Source: Salana multivorans (lineage in GTDB: Bacteria > Actinomycetota > Actinomycetes > Actinomycetales > Beutenbergiaceae). From it: 64,000 bases of DNA. Below the pieces are notes generated by a model. That model did not search any database, was not told the DNA's origin, and saw only the letters and a list, made by a program, of their open reading frames with translations. The stretch is from the NCBI RefSeq assembly GCF_003751805.1, contig NZ_RKHQ01000001.1, forward strand, positions 496,001 to 560,000, given 5' to 3'. How positions within the stretch are numbered: the stretch's first letter is position 1; every line of letters begins with the position of its first letter. Position numbers and translations under genes: made by a program. Of this stretch, positions 15,362 to 24,461 are shown one piece after another.

Positions 15362-17559
15362 CGCCCGAGTCAACGACTTCTGTCCCGCTCCGGCCATACG
15401 CCCGCCTGCTGACGATGCTCGGCGAGCAACTGATCAAGAACGACCGCATTGCGCTGACGGAGTTGGTGAAGAACAGCTACGACGCCGATGCCACGAAGGT
15501 TGAGATCAGACTTGAGGGCTTCGGTCCCGATCTGGAGACGCTTCCAGGCTCCCACATCGCCGTGACTGACAACGGAACCGGCATGTCCGCGAACGTGGTG
15601 CGGGAGCACTGGTTGAACCCGGCTACGAACGTCAAGGCCGAAAAGAAGCGCAAGGGGGAATCCAGGACGGCTGGCGGCCGGGTGATCCAGGGCGAGAAGG
15701 GGATCGGCCGGTTTGCGATGTTCAAGCTGGGATCGTCAGTGGAACTGACAACTCGTTCCGAAAGCGAAAGCCTCGAAGTCTCTACGAAACTAGACATTGG
15801 CTTTCTTGACGACAGAGAAGGGCCGGACGACGAGCCCACCTTGACCTATCTGGACGAACTCCAGGCCTCAGTGACCGTTCGCCCACCGATCCGATTTACT
15901 GACGAATCGGAGATCGGCTCGCATGGAACCGAGTTGATCATTCGCTCACTTCGGAGCAGTTGGTCCTGGTCAAGTCTCGAGAATCTCCATCAGGATCTAC
16001 TGCGCCTCAGGCCCCTTCGGCAACTCTTGACCGGGGATTCGGGGACCGATCAGCGCGAGTTCGTGATCGATTACTTCGTCAACGGTGAAAGGCCCTCATC
16101 GCTCAAGGACCCAGACGAGCTTCTTGAGAACATCGCTCAGCACGCGGTGCTCAAGGTGATCGGAGAGTACGACTCCGCGTCCAACTCCTTTACATTGACA
16201 GTGAACGAAGAAGATCGCACCGTTGAGTTGACCTCAGAAGAGATCCGCGGACTAGAGCTATACAGGCGCGTCTCGAAGGAACGGAAAGCCCACCAGTTCA
16301 AATGTGGCGATTTCGCGTTCGAGTTGATGGTTTTCGATCTTCGTCCAAGCGCGGAAGCGGGATACCAACTCAACCCGGTTGACAAGGATCTCATCAAGAA
16401 CCATCGAATCTATCTGTACCGCGACGGCGTTCGTGTACTACCGTATGGCGATCCCGATGACGACTGGCTCCAACTAGATACTATCCGGGGAACTTTGGGG
16501 GCGAACCGGGTCTTGGGTAACGACCAGACGATCGGATTCGTGTATATCTCGCAAGAAGGGAATCCGGAACTTCGCGACAAGACCAACCGCGAGGGACTGA
16601 TCGATTCAGGAGATGCGTACAGGGACTTTCTCCACCTATTGCAACTCCTCATCAATTACTTACGAAAGGGCGACTTCGGTCGCTATCTGCAGGAGTCGCG
16701 CAAGAGATCAGACGCAGACAAGAATCGGGCGATCGGAGCCATCGACAAGCGAATTGAGGCTGTACGAGCGTCGATCAAGGACCTACCGGCAGCGAAGCGA
16801 GCCCTCGATGAGTTCGTTGATTCCTACGCGGTCGAGCGCGACTTCATGAAGGCTCGGGTTGAGCAGTCCGAGGATCTTGCTGGAGTCGGCCTGTCAGTCG
16901 AAACAGCCTCGCATGACGTGATCGCCGCGTCCAACCAGGCATACGCGGATGGAGTCCGCTTGGTCCAGCAGTTGAGCGCTGAACTGGGGCTTGGACATGA
17001 GATTACGATCCGAGCGAAAGCCTTGTCCGAGACGCTGTCTTTCATCGTCGCGCGGCTGCAGGATGTGCAAGGACTTTTCGTTTCTAGCAGGAGGCGCGCT
17101 AAATCGCTGGACGCTGCGCAGTACGTCCGAAAGATTCGTTCGATCTATTCGCGCACGCTCGCTGAAGCAGGAATTGAATTCGAGATCGTCGGGGACGAAC
17201 GTCTCAATTTTGTCGCCCACGAGCCGACTTTGCTACAAGTCTTCCTTAACTTGACGGATAACGCCGTGTACTGGTTGAGGGTTGGCGAGGTGGAGAAACC
17301 CCGGATCACGGTCACGATCCACGCTGCGGAAGGAGAAGTTGTCTTCACGGACAATGGTCCCGGTGTCGCTGTGCTGGACCTGCCATACATCTTTGAGCCG
17401 TTCTTCTCCGCAAAAGGCGATGAGGGTCGCGGCCTTGGTCTCTACATCTCTCGCCAGGTCGCTGCTCGCGATGGCCTTGAACTTGGCGTCCTGGAAGTCG
17501 CCGAGGCTGACCCCCGAGGACGCATCCCCGCCACATTTCGGCTGAGGGCTTCCAAATGA
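15358..17559 (+). CDS. dual GHKL protein: Hsp90/MORC-like ATPase fused to histidine kinase
   Basis: 733 residues. The N-terminal GHKL ATPase has E35 and N39 (ELVKNSYDAD), DNGTGM at 71-76 and GEKGIG at 112-117. A middle region (~200-450) is of unassigned fold. The C-terminal half is a histidine kinase: a candidate phospho-accepting H519 in ETASHDV, N box N631/N635, G1 box DNGPG (665-669), F box YIFEPFFSAK and G2 box GRGLGL (690-695). Two complete ATP sites in one chain are unusual. It overlaps both neighbours by 4 bases (GTGA and ATGA junctions). GHKL ATPases of this kind are known beside methylases in restriction-like systems; here the kinase half implies phosphotransfer to the next gene. Confidence 0.85.
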   Translation: MTPESTTSVPLRPYARLLTMLGEQLIKNDRIALTELVKNSYDADATKVEIRLEGFGPDLETLPGSHIAVTDNGTGMSANVVREHWLNPATNVKAEKKRKGESRTAGGRVIQGEKGIGRFAMFKLGSSVELTTRSESESLEVSTKLDIGFLDDREGPDDEPTLTYLDELQASVTVRPPIRFTDESEIGSHGTELIIRSLRSSWSWSSLENLHQDLLRLRPLRQLLTGDSGTDQREFVIDYFVNGERPSSLKDPDELLENIAQHAVLKVIGEYDSASNSFTLTVNEEDRTVELTSEEIRGLELYRRVSKERKAHQFKCGDFAFELMVFDLRPSAEAGYQLNPVDKDLIKNHRIYLYRDGVRVLPYGDPDDDWLQLDTIRGTLGANRVLGNDQTIGFVYISQEGNPELRDKTNREGLIDSGDAYRDFLHLLQLLINYLRKGDFGRYLQESRKRSDADKNRAIGAIDKRIEAVRASIKDLPAAKRALDEFVDSYAVERDFMKARVEQSEDLAGVGLSVETASHDVIAASNQAYADGVRLVQQLSAELGLGHEITIRAKALSETLSFIVARLQDVQGLFVSSRRRAKSLDAAQYVRKIRSIYSRTLAEAGIEFEIVGDERLNFVAHEPTLLQVFLNLTDNAVYWLRVGEVEKPRITVTIHAAEGEVVFTDNGPGVAVLDLPYIFEPFFSAKGDEGRGLGLYISRQVAARDGLELGVLEVAEADPRGRIPATFRLRASK

Positions 17560-18848
17560 CGATGACTGCTCTTGATGTGGTCCGAGGCGCCGCGGTCGTG
17601 ATCGACGATCGGATCGGCCAGGAAACCGACATCGATGACTTGCTAAAGCAACTCGATGATGAGGCAGTCCCCACGGTGAAGCTCAAGAAGCTTCCGCCTA
17701 CCGATGCGCTGGTTCATTGGAGACAGTTCGCCCTTATCGTCATGGATTGGGCGCTAACTGATGTCGATGACGACCCCGAGATCGAGATCCCCCGCGGAGT
17801 GCAGGTTCCGTCAACCCTGTCCCAGGAGGTTGTTGGCCGCAACATCAACTTCATTGGTGCACTCCTCGAACAGACCGCGTTACCAGTTTTCATCGCTACC
17901 AACGAGGCGCTTGATGAGGTGAGCACCGCCCTGCGTGACGCCTTCGAGGCGACGACCCCGACCTACGCGGAGCGGGTGCATGTCTTCAGCAAGAGCGAAC
18001 TCAAGCCGAATCTCTTCGAGACAATCGGCAGATGGATCTCATCCCGGCCGGCACTTCAGATTCTCAACGCTTGGCGCAGGGCGTATGTTGCGGCCGAGAT
18101 CGATGTGTTCCACCAGTTCTCGCGCGCGCAGCATGACTGGGTTGCTTCAGTTCAGAGAGCGGCGAAGGCGGATGAGACTGAGATCCCGGTCATGCTCCGT
18201 GACTTAATCGCGGCGAATGTCCTGAATCGGATTGGTCCGCTCGAAGTCGCTCTTGGAGATGTCGTTCTGGACGGCGCCCTCGATGATGCAACTGCACTTC
18301 GCCGCGTGCTGCACTACGGCGCCGTTGTGCCCGACAGTTCCTTGGCTCCTGCTGAGGTGAGCACTGGTGATTTGTTCGTACCCCAGGGAGCATCGGAGCC
18401 TTTTCGGGAGATCAGTATTCTTCTTACCCCTGAGTGTGATCTTACTTTGCGCGATGACAAGTGGCGGTTCACAACGTTGACAGCTATCCGCAATCCGCGC
18501 GAGTCGAAGCTATCGAAGAATCGAGTGGCAGAGGCGTGGAAGTTGTCGAGATCACGAGAGTGGTTCCTGACTGTGAACCTCTTGACTGAGGACTGCGCCG
18601 AGTACGATATCGCTGTGAATGAGTGGTCATCCGAGACCGTTGTGCCGACGAGGACGGATGACGATTTCGTCATTTGGCCCGGGCGCACACGAATTGGCCG
18701 GCTGCTCCCACCTTACTCAACCTTCCTCCAGCAGAGCTTCGCTTCCGTTGCTATCCGCAAGGGGATGCCTAGGCTGCCTGCCGACTTGTATGACCCGGCG
18801 GTCACCGTGACGCAGACGAGGGACACGTCGGCGGCGGACGCCGAGTAG
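17556..18848 (+). CDS. receiver-like protein with unassigned C-terminal domain
   Basis: 430 residues. The N-terminal ~150 residues keep the receiver-domain landmarks: D17-D18 acidic pair, candidate phospho-acceptor D64 (LIVMDWAL), T115 (PVFIAT) and K146 (VFSKSEL), with an insertion after D64. The rest (about 200-430) is not a known DNA-binding output domain; it contains 'STGDLFVPQG' and 'ISILLTPECDLTL' followed by many charged residues. ATG overlaps the kinase stop. Likely phosphorylated by the kinase half of the preceding gene and likely the effector or signalling component. No nuclease motif is evident. Confidence 0.75.
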   Translation: MTMTALDVVRGAAVVIDDRIGQETDIDDLLKQLDDEAVPTVKLKKLPPTDALVHWRQFALIVMDWALTDVDDDPEIEIPRGVQVPSTLSQEVVGRNINFIGALLEQTALPVFIATNEALDEVSTALRDAFEATTPTYAERVHVFSKSELKPNLFETIGRWISSRPALQILNAWRRAYVAAEIDVFHQFSRAQHDWVASVQRAAKADETEIPVMLRDLIAANVLNRIGPLEVALGDVVLDGALDDATALRRVLHYGAVVPDSSLAPAEVSTGDLFVPQGASEPFREISILLTPECDLTLRDDKWRFTTLTAIRNPRESKLSKNRVAEAWKLSRSREWFLTVNLLTEDCAEYDIAVNEWSSETVVPTRTDDDFVIWPGRTRIGRLLPPYSTFLQQSFASVAIRKGMPRLPADLYDPAVTVTQTRDTSAADAE

Positions 18849-19096
18849 GTCTGCCGGTCGTCTGCTCCGCGCGATATGGCCCGGGACTTTCCGGTGCCTC
18901 GTTGCTGCGGATGTCGTGCTGGGGCGTAGTGGTCTGGCGCACGGACGCTCGGGCCTTCCAAGTGTCGCTGCTCAGTCGTAGGCTGGTACACGAGGCAGCA
19001 TTCTCCTCCACAATGGCGCCCTCACGGGCAGGCCGGATTCGGCCACTCTCTGACGCACTGTCTCGCTTCAACATTCGTGTGATGAGAGGAAAGTCC

Positions 19097-19453
19097 ATGT
19101 TCCGACTGCTCTGGGCCGCCAGCGGCCACACCCGCTACTACCAGCGGCGCTACATGCCCACCAACGTCGTCCTCGACGCGATCCGTACCCGCCGCGGGTT
19201 GAAGTGGGGCGTGCCCACCATGTTGCTTGCCATCCCGTACCTGCTCGCCGCGAGCATCTGCACCAGCCTGATCGCAGACGGCGGCCCGGGCTGGCTCAGT
19301 CTGCTCGTGCTCCTGTTTGTGTGGAACTCACTCAAGTTCATCATCATGGGACCGATCAGCCTCGCGCACCTGACTCGTGCGCGCGTCCGCGAGGCCGTCG
19401 CAAGGCGCCGCGCGCCGATCATGCCGATGAGTCGGCCGAGGTCGGCGAGTTGA
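19097..19453 (+). CDS. small membrane protein of conjugative elements
   Basis: 118 residues with a basic N-terminus ending in 'YMPTNVVLDAIRTRRGLKW', two transmembrane helices (about 39-57 and 64-88) and a basic C-tail. The ATG at 19097 is preceded by GAGGAAAG. It resembles a small membrane protein often found in actinobacterial integrative elements and sometimes labelled 'sulfate permease' without evidence. It follows the methylase operon by 250 bases and belongs to the older mobile element. Function unknown. Confidence 0.6.
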   Translation: MFRLLWAASGHTRYYQRRYMPTNVVLDAIRTRRGLKWGVPTMLLAIPYLLAASICTSLIADGGPGWLSLLVLLFVWNSLKFIIMGPISLAHLTRARVREAVARRRAPIMPMSRPRSAS

Positions 19454-19500
19454 TGATCGGTGCCTCGCGATAGCAGCCAGCGCCTTCGACGGGCGTGCGG

Positions 19501-19884
19501 TCACCGCGCCGGCGACGCCGAGCGACTGCGCACCGTCCCTGCCGAGACATCGGATTGCGCACCGATCCGAGCCAATGACCAGCCACGATCCCGCAACGCG
19601 AACGCTTCCTCCTTCTGTGCGAGCGACAGACTGCGCCGTCGCATCGGGACGCCACGCCGATGCAGGTGCGCGCTCACAGTGCGGCGCTCGATGCCGAACT
19701 CGCCGGCCAGCTCGTACACGCTCTGACCGCTCAGGTAGCCGTTCACCAGCGCATCGACCGAGGCTGCGTCGAGCCGCTTCTGCGTCTGCCGAGTGCCCGC
19801 AACCGGGCCGGATGCGACAGATCCTGGCCCCTGCTCGGCCACCGAGGTTCCTGTGGACAGGCCGCTGATCAGGGACTTTGCCAC
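19501..19884 (-). CDS. HTH protein resembling the C-terminus of a resolvase
   Basis: 127 residues, two helix-turn-helix segments: one in '[18 protein letters not shown]' and one in '[18 protein letters not shown]'. This is what remains of serine-resolvase or transposase DNA-binding tails; no catalytic domain is present. It may be an excisionase-like or regulatory protein of the older mobile element, or a decaying recombinase. It marks the approximate right boundary of the low-GC region. Confidence 0.55.
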   Translation of the reverse strand: MAKSLISGLSTGTSVAEQGPGSVASGPVAGTRQTQKRLDAASVDALVNGYLSGQSVYELAGEFGIERRTVSAHLHRRGVPMRRRSLSLAQKEEAFALRDRGWSLARIGAQSDVSAGTVRSRSASPAR

Positions 19885-19924
19885 CGGGGGCAGGGTTGGA
19901 ACGTACTCTCGAGACTTCCACGGA

Positions 19925-19962
19925 AAGACCCTCTGACCTGAGCTCTCAGGTCAGAGGGTCTT
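19925..19962. terminator. 17-bp perfect hairpin
   Basis: Arms 19925-19941 and 19946-19962 with a 4-base loop. It precedes the HTH gene start on the minus strand and may terminate transcription coming from the lipoprotein gene side, or mark the element boundary. Confidence 0.6.
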
Positions 19963-20044
19963 CGTCGTCTCGGGCCATCCCCCAGCCCCCAGATACCGGC
20001 CACGCCCTTCGGCCCTGTCGACGCAGGCTGCGGAGCTCCGTTGG

Positions 20045-20085
20045 TGGGGTGGATCGGATCGTCAATGACGATCCGATCCACCCCA
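20045..20085. terminator. 20-bp perfect hairpin, related to one at 39,542
   Basis: Arms 20045-20064 and 20066-20085 with essentially no loop. Downstream of the lipoprotein gene (minus strand). Its inner 39 bases share ends and length with the hairpin at 39542-39580. Confidence 0.65.
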
Positions 20086-20129
20086 GCGACGGAGCCAGGG
20101 CGGGGGCGCCGGCCAGCCGCCGTCGAGCG

Positions 20130-21377
20130 CTACGGCCGCCCGCCGCCCATCTGCCCGCCGCCGGGCGCGCCGCCGCCCATCTGGCCACCGCCCATCATCT
20201 GGTTCGTCAGCTCCGTCACCCGCTCGCCGTTGACGGTGATGGTCCCGCCGGTGAGGCTGCCCGTCCCGTCGTAGTCGAACGCGGACTGGGCGGTGATGTC
20301 GAGCGTGCCGCCCGTGATCGCGAGGTCACCGTTGCTGTCGATGGCGTCGGTGTCGCCCTGGCCCATGACGATGGTGAGGCTGCCACCGTTGATCGTGACG
20401 CTCAGCCCGGTCGTGACGATCGCCGAGGACGACGCGTTGATGCCGTCGTCGGAGACGTTGAGCGAGATGTCGCCGTCGTCGATCACGATGACCGGCGCCT
20501 CGATCCCCTCGACGGACGCCACGATGTCGATGGTCCCGCCGGCGATCCGGATCTGCTGCTCGGCCTTGATCGCGTCGTCGCCGGACGTGATGGTGAGGTC
20601 ACCGCCGGTGATGGTGAGCTGTCCCGCGCCGAGGTCGGTGTCGTTGCTCGACTTCAGGCCGTCGCCCGCGGCGTCGATCGTGAGGGTGCCGCCCGCCACG
20701 GTGAGCGAGTCCTTGCCGCGGATGCCGTCGTCGACGCTCGTCACGGTGATCGTTCCCGCCGAGATCCACAGGTCGTCCTTGCCGACGATGCCGTCGGCGA
20801 AGCTCGCCGTGACCTCGAGCGACCCGGTCCCCGTGACGACCAGGTCGTCGGCGGAGTAGATCGCACCGTCGATCTCCTCGTCGGTGCGGGTGGCCGCGTC
20901 GGCGACGACGTTGGTCGTGCCGTCGGCCAGCTCGATCACCGTCGTCTCGGCGCTCGCGACCTCGATCGCGGCCCCGACGCCCGACGTGATCGTCGCGCCG
21001 TCGAGGACGATCCGGACGTAGCCGTCCGAGTCGACGGTCACCTGGCCGGTGGTCGTGCCGCTGAGGACGTACGTGCCGGCCTCGGTGATGGCGAGGCCGT
21101 CGTCCGTGAGCGTGACCTCGGTGGTCGGCAGCGTGGTCCAGTCGATGTCACCGCTCGGGTCGCTCGTGTCGGTGGCCGTGGTCGTCGTCGCGGCGGTGTC
21201 GGTCGTCTCCTCCGTCGCGTCCGCGGTCGCGGTCGTCTCGGACGACGCGGCCTCCGTCGACGCGGTCGTTCCGGCCTCGCTCGCGGCGCCGCCGGCCGCG
21301 GAGTCGGCGGCGGCGCACCCGGCCAGCAGCAGGGCGGGGGCTAGCAGTGCGGTGGCAATCAGGGTGGGGCGTCTCAT
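20130..21377 (-). CDS. secreted lipoprotein with DUF4353-type carbohydrate-binding beta-helix
   Basis: 415 residues. Signal peptide with lipobox LLAGC, then a Thr/Ala-rich linker (about 25-75) and a repetitive beta-helix in which 'DDGI', 'GGTLTI' and 'SSDDAIKA'-like turns recur. This matches the DUF4353 family, which includes a polygalacturonate-binding protein. The C-terminus is Gly/Met-rich (MMGGGQMGGG). Anchored outside the membrane; probably binds cell-wall or plant polysaccharide. ATG at 21377 chosen because it opens the signal peptide and follows GGACAC/AAGGA upstream. Two strong hairpins lie beyond its stop. Confidence 0.8.
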   Translation of the reverse strand: MRRPTLIATALLAPALLLAGCAAADSAAGGAASEAGTTASTEAASSETTATADATEETTDTAATTTTATDTSDPSGDIDWTTLPTTEVTLTDDGLAITEAGTYVLSGTTTGQVTVDSDGYVRIVLDGATITSGVGAAIEVASAETTVIELADGTTNVVADAATRTDEEIDGAIYSADDLVVTGTGSLEVTASFADGIVGKDDLWISAGTITVTSVDDGIRGKDSLTVAGGTLTIDAAGDGLKSSNDTDLGAGQLTITGGDLTITSGDDAIKAEQQIRIAGGTIDIVASVEGIEAPVIVIDDGDISLNVSDDGINASSSAIVTTGLSVTINGGSLTIVMGQGDTDAIDSNGDLAITGGTLDITAQSAFDYDGTGSLTGGTITVNGERVTELTNQMMGGGQMGGGAPGGGQMGGGRP

Positions 21378-21555
21378 CGTGGTGTCCTTCCTCGGCGCCT
21401 GTGGCCTCGTGTCGTGGGACCACTCCACCCCGGGGCTCTGTGAGCCTCCTGTGCCGCTCGTGTGCCACCTGCATGAGTCGGTCGCCGGGCCGAACCGGGA
21501 TAATCGTCTCCGCGCTCGACCGGTCCGGCGGGCGCGCGAGACGGAGGACACCGGC

Positions 21556-22458
21556 ATGTGGCTGCTCTACGCCTCGGGGGCCGCCGTGTTCGCCGGGCTC
21601 ACCGCGATCCTCGCCAAGGCCGGCATCCGGCGCACCTCCTCCAACCTCGCCACGGCGATCCGCACCATCGTCGTCCTCGCGTGCGCCGTCGGCATGGTCG
21701 CCATCGTCGGCTCGGCCGGGACGCTGGGCGACCTGAGCGGCCGCACCCTCACCTTCCTCGTCCTGTCGGGCCTGGCGACGGGCGCGTCATGGCTCTGCTT
21801 CTTCCGCGCGCTCCAGCTCGGCGAGGTGACGCGCGTCGCCGTCGTCGACAAGTCGGGCATCGTCCTCACCGTCCTGTTCGCGATCACCCTGCTCGGCGAG
21901 ACCGACCACCTCGCGTTCCGGCTCGTCGGCGTCGCGCTGATCGCCGCCGGGACGTGGCTGATGATCGAGCGGGCGGCGGCGCCGGCCCCGGTCGCGGCGG
22001 ACGACGACGCCACCCGCCCCGCCGTGCCGACCCGCCCCCGACGGGCCTGGCTCGGGTACGCCGCCGGCTCGGCGGTCTTCGCCGCACTCACGGCGATCCT
22101 CGGCAAGGTCGGCATCGAGGACGTCGACTCCTCGCTCGGGACGGCCATCCGGACCGTCGTCGTGCTCGTCATGGTGTGGGTGGTGGTCGGGCTGACCGGC
22201 GAGGGCCGGCAGATCCGCGCCATTCCGCGGCGCGACCTGCTGTTCATCGCCCTGTCCGGCGCCGCGACCGGCGCGTCCTGGCTCTGCTACTGGCGGGCCA
22301 TGCAGGAGGGCCCCGCGAGCCTTGTCGCACCGGTCGACCGGCTCAGCATCCTCGTCACCGCCGCGCTGGCGTGGCTGCTGTTCGGCGAGCGCCTGACGCG
22401 GCGCGCGCTGGCCGGCCTGGCCGTCGTGGTCGCGGGGACCCTCGTCATGCTCCTGTAG
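21556..22458 (+). CDS. EamA/DMT-family transporter
   Basis: 300 residues, about ten transmembrane helices in two homologous halves: 'AAVFAGLTAILAKAGI..' at the N-terminus is echoed by 'SAVFAALTAILGKVGI..' after residue 165. This internal duplication is the EamA signature. A polar linker of about 30 residues (145-170) joins the halves. ATG set by GGAGG 8 bases upstream. Exports or imports a small metabolite; substrate unknown. Followed by the phospho-sugar mutase gene on the same strand. Confidence 0.85.
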   Translation: MWLLYASGAAVFAGLTAILAKAGIRRTSSNLATAIRTIVVLACAVGMVAIVGSAGTLGDLSGRTLTFLVLSGLATGASWLCFFRALQLGEVTRVAVVDKSGIVLTVLFAITLLGETDHLAFRLVGVALIAAGTWLMIERAAAPAPVAADDDATRPAVPTRPRRAWLGYAAGSAVFAALTAILGKVGIEDVDSSLGTAIRTVVVLVMVWVVVGLTGEGRQIRAIPRRDLLFIALSGAATGASWLCYWRAMQEGPASLVAPVDRLSILVTAALAWLLFGERLTRRALAGLAVVVAGTLVMLL

Positions 22459-22574
22459 CGCGACCCTGTCGGCCTCGACGCGAGGGCCATCGCGTGCTGT
22501 CCCGGGACCCTCGGCAGGCTCGCGGGCCGCGCCCGTCCTCTACCGTTGGAGCCCAGGACCAGCGAAGGAGCGTC

Positions 22575-24350
22575 ATGAACCACACCGACCTCGTCGCCCG
22601 CGCCCGCGACTGGGCCGCGCACGATCCCGACCCCCGCACCCGGGCCGAGCTGCTCGCGCTCGTCGCGCTCGCCGAGACCGGCGACACCGCCGGTGATGCC
22701 GACGACGCGACGAGCGCCATCGGCGGGGAGCGATCGGCGCAGGACGCCCTCGCCGAGCTGGCGTCGCGATTCAGCGGACCGCTGCAGTTCGGCACGGCCG
22801 GGCTGCGCGGCGCGGTCGCGGCCGGCGAGTCGCGGATGAACGTCGCCGTCGTCGTCCGCGCGACGGCGGGACTCGCGCGCTACCTGCTCGACACCGTCGG
22901 GCCGGGCGCCCGCGTCGTCATCGGCTGCGACGCGCGCCACGGGTCCAGCGAGTTCATGGACGCCGCGGCCGAGGTGCTCGCGGCGAGCGGTGCCGAGGTC
23001 CGCACGCTGCCGAAGCGACTCCCGACACCCGTCACCGCCTATGCCGTCCGCGCCCTCGACTGCGACGCGGGCGTCATGATCACCGCCTCGCACAACCCGC
23101 CGGCCGACAACGGCTACAAGGTCTACCTCGGCGGCCGCCTCACCGACGAGGACGGGCGCGGGGTCCAGATCGTCCCGCCGGCCGACGCCGACATCGCCGC
23201 CCGCATCGCGGCGGCACCGCCGGCCGACGAGGTCCCGCGCTCGCGCGAGGGCATCGTCCCGACCGGCGACGGCGTCGTGCGCGACTACGTCGCCCGCGCC
23301 GGGTCGCTGCGCGGACGGGGCGAGGACGCGGCAGCCGACTCGGGCGACTCGGGTGACTTCGGCGGCTCCGGCGTGCGGATCGTCCTCACGCCGATGCACG
23401 GTGTCGGCGGCGAGACGGCGGAGCGCGCGCTGCACGAGGCCGGCTTCCCCGACGTCCACCTCGTCCCCAAGCAGGCCGACCCGGATCCCAACTTCCCGAC
23501 GGTCTCCTTCCCCAACCCGGAGGAGCCGGGCGCCATCGACCTGTCGATCGAGCTCGCCGAGGAGCTCGACGCGACCGTCGTCGTCGCGCTCGACCCGGAC
23601 GCCGACCGCTGCTCCGTCGCGATCCCGCTGCGGGACGGCGGCTGGCGTCAGCTCACCGGCGACGAGATCGGCGCGATCCTCGGCGAGCAGGCGGCGGCCG
23701 ACCCGGCCCGGTCGGGCGGCACGCTCGCCTGCTCGGTCGTCTCCAGCCGGCTGCTCGGGCGGATCGCAGCGGGGCACGGGCTCCGGAGCGCCGCCACGCT
23801 CACCGGGTTCAAGTGGATCGCCCGCACCCCGGACATCCGGTTCGGGTACGAGGAGGCGATCGGCTACTGCACCGACCCCGAGGCGGTGCACGACAAGGAC
23901 GGCGTCACCGCGGCCGTCCGGGTGGCGACGCTCGCCGACGACCTCGCCGCACAGGGCAGGACGATCGAGGACCTGCTCGACGACCTCGCGCGCCGGCACG
24001 GCCTGTACGCGACGGCGCAGCTCAGCTTCCGGGTGGCCGACGTCTCGCTCATCGCCGACGGCATGGCGCGGCTGCGGGCGAACGGCATCGACTCGCTCGC
24101 GGGGTCGCCCGTCGTCGAGACGCGAGACCTGGCGCAGGGCAGCGCCGACCTGCCGCCGACGGACGGGCTGATGTACGTGACGGCGGCCGACGACCGGGTC
24201 ATCGCGCGCCCCTCCGGCACCGAGCCGAAGCTCAAGTGCTACCTCGAGGTGGTGCTGCCGGTCGGTGATGACGGCGTGATCCCGCGAGCCGCGGCGGCCG
24301 AGCGGCTGACGCGGATCAAGGCGGACATGACGGCGGCGCTCGGGTTCTGA
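22575..24350 (+). CDS. phospho-sugar mutase (phosphoglucomutase/phosphomannomutase)
   Basis: 591 residues. Active-site phosphoserine S172 in TASHNP, metal-binding DPDADR at 340-345 and phosphate-binding RPSGTEPKLK from 545. Interconverts hexose-1- and hexose-6-phosphates for glycogen and cell-wall sugar supply. The length and two insertions (e.g. acidic/glycine-rich 250-265) fit the long actinobacterial PMM/PGM type rather than GlmM. ATG preceded by AAGGAG. Exact sugar preference cannot be read. A pullulanase later in the window could feed the same pool. Confidence 0.92.
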   Translation: MNHTDLVARARDWAAHDPDPRTRAELLALVALAETGDTAGDADDATSAIGGERSAQDALAELASRFSGPLQFGTAGLRGAVAAGESRMNVAVVVRATAGLARYLLDTVGPGARVVIGCDARHGSSEFMDAAAEVLAASGAEVRTLPKRLPTPVTAYAVRALDCDAGVMITASHNPPADNGYKVYLGGRLTDEDGRGVQIVPPADADIAARIAAAPPADEVPRSREGIVPTGDGVVRDYVARAGSLRGRGEDAAADSGDSGDFGGSGVRIVLTPMHGVGGETAERALHEAGFPDVHLVPKQADPDPNFPTVSFPNPEEPGAIDLSIELAEELDATVVVALDPDADRCSVAIPLRDGGWRQLTGDEIGAILGEQAAADPARSGGTLACSVVSSRLLGRIAAGHGLRSAATLTGFKWIARTPDIRFGYEEAIGYCTDPEAVHDKDGVTAAVRVATLADDLAAQGRTIEDLLDDLARRHGLYATAQLSFRVADVSLIADGMARLRANGIDSLAGSPVVETRDLAQGSADLPPTDGLMYVTAADDRVIARPSGTEPKLKCYLEVVLPVGDDGVIPRAAAAERLTRIKADMTAALGF

Positions 24351-24369
24351 CCCGGGCGGCCCCGTCCGG

Positions 24370-24416
24370 CGTCGGAGTGACGCCTCCGGCGACGGGACCG
24401 GAACGTCACCCCGACG
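24370..24416. terminator. bidirectional stem-loop between convergent genes
   Basis: 13-base arms (24370-24382, 24404-24416) with one mismatch, located between the mutase stop and the end of the convergent sepX-like gene. Confidence 0.55.
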
Positions 24417-24461
24417 GCCAGGGGCGACGACCCGACTGCGGGCGCACCGGCCCCGCGGACC

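Noticed and set aside
18902-19453. 183-residue version of the small membrane protein
   Set aside because: Only the part from ATG 19097 looks like the conserved protein and has a ribosome-binding site; the upstream 65 residues look non-coding.
19869-20081. small minus-strand frame across the two hairpins
   Set aside because: Its sequence is produced by the palindromes themselves.
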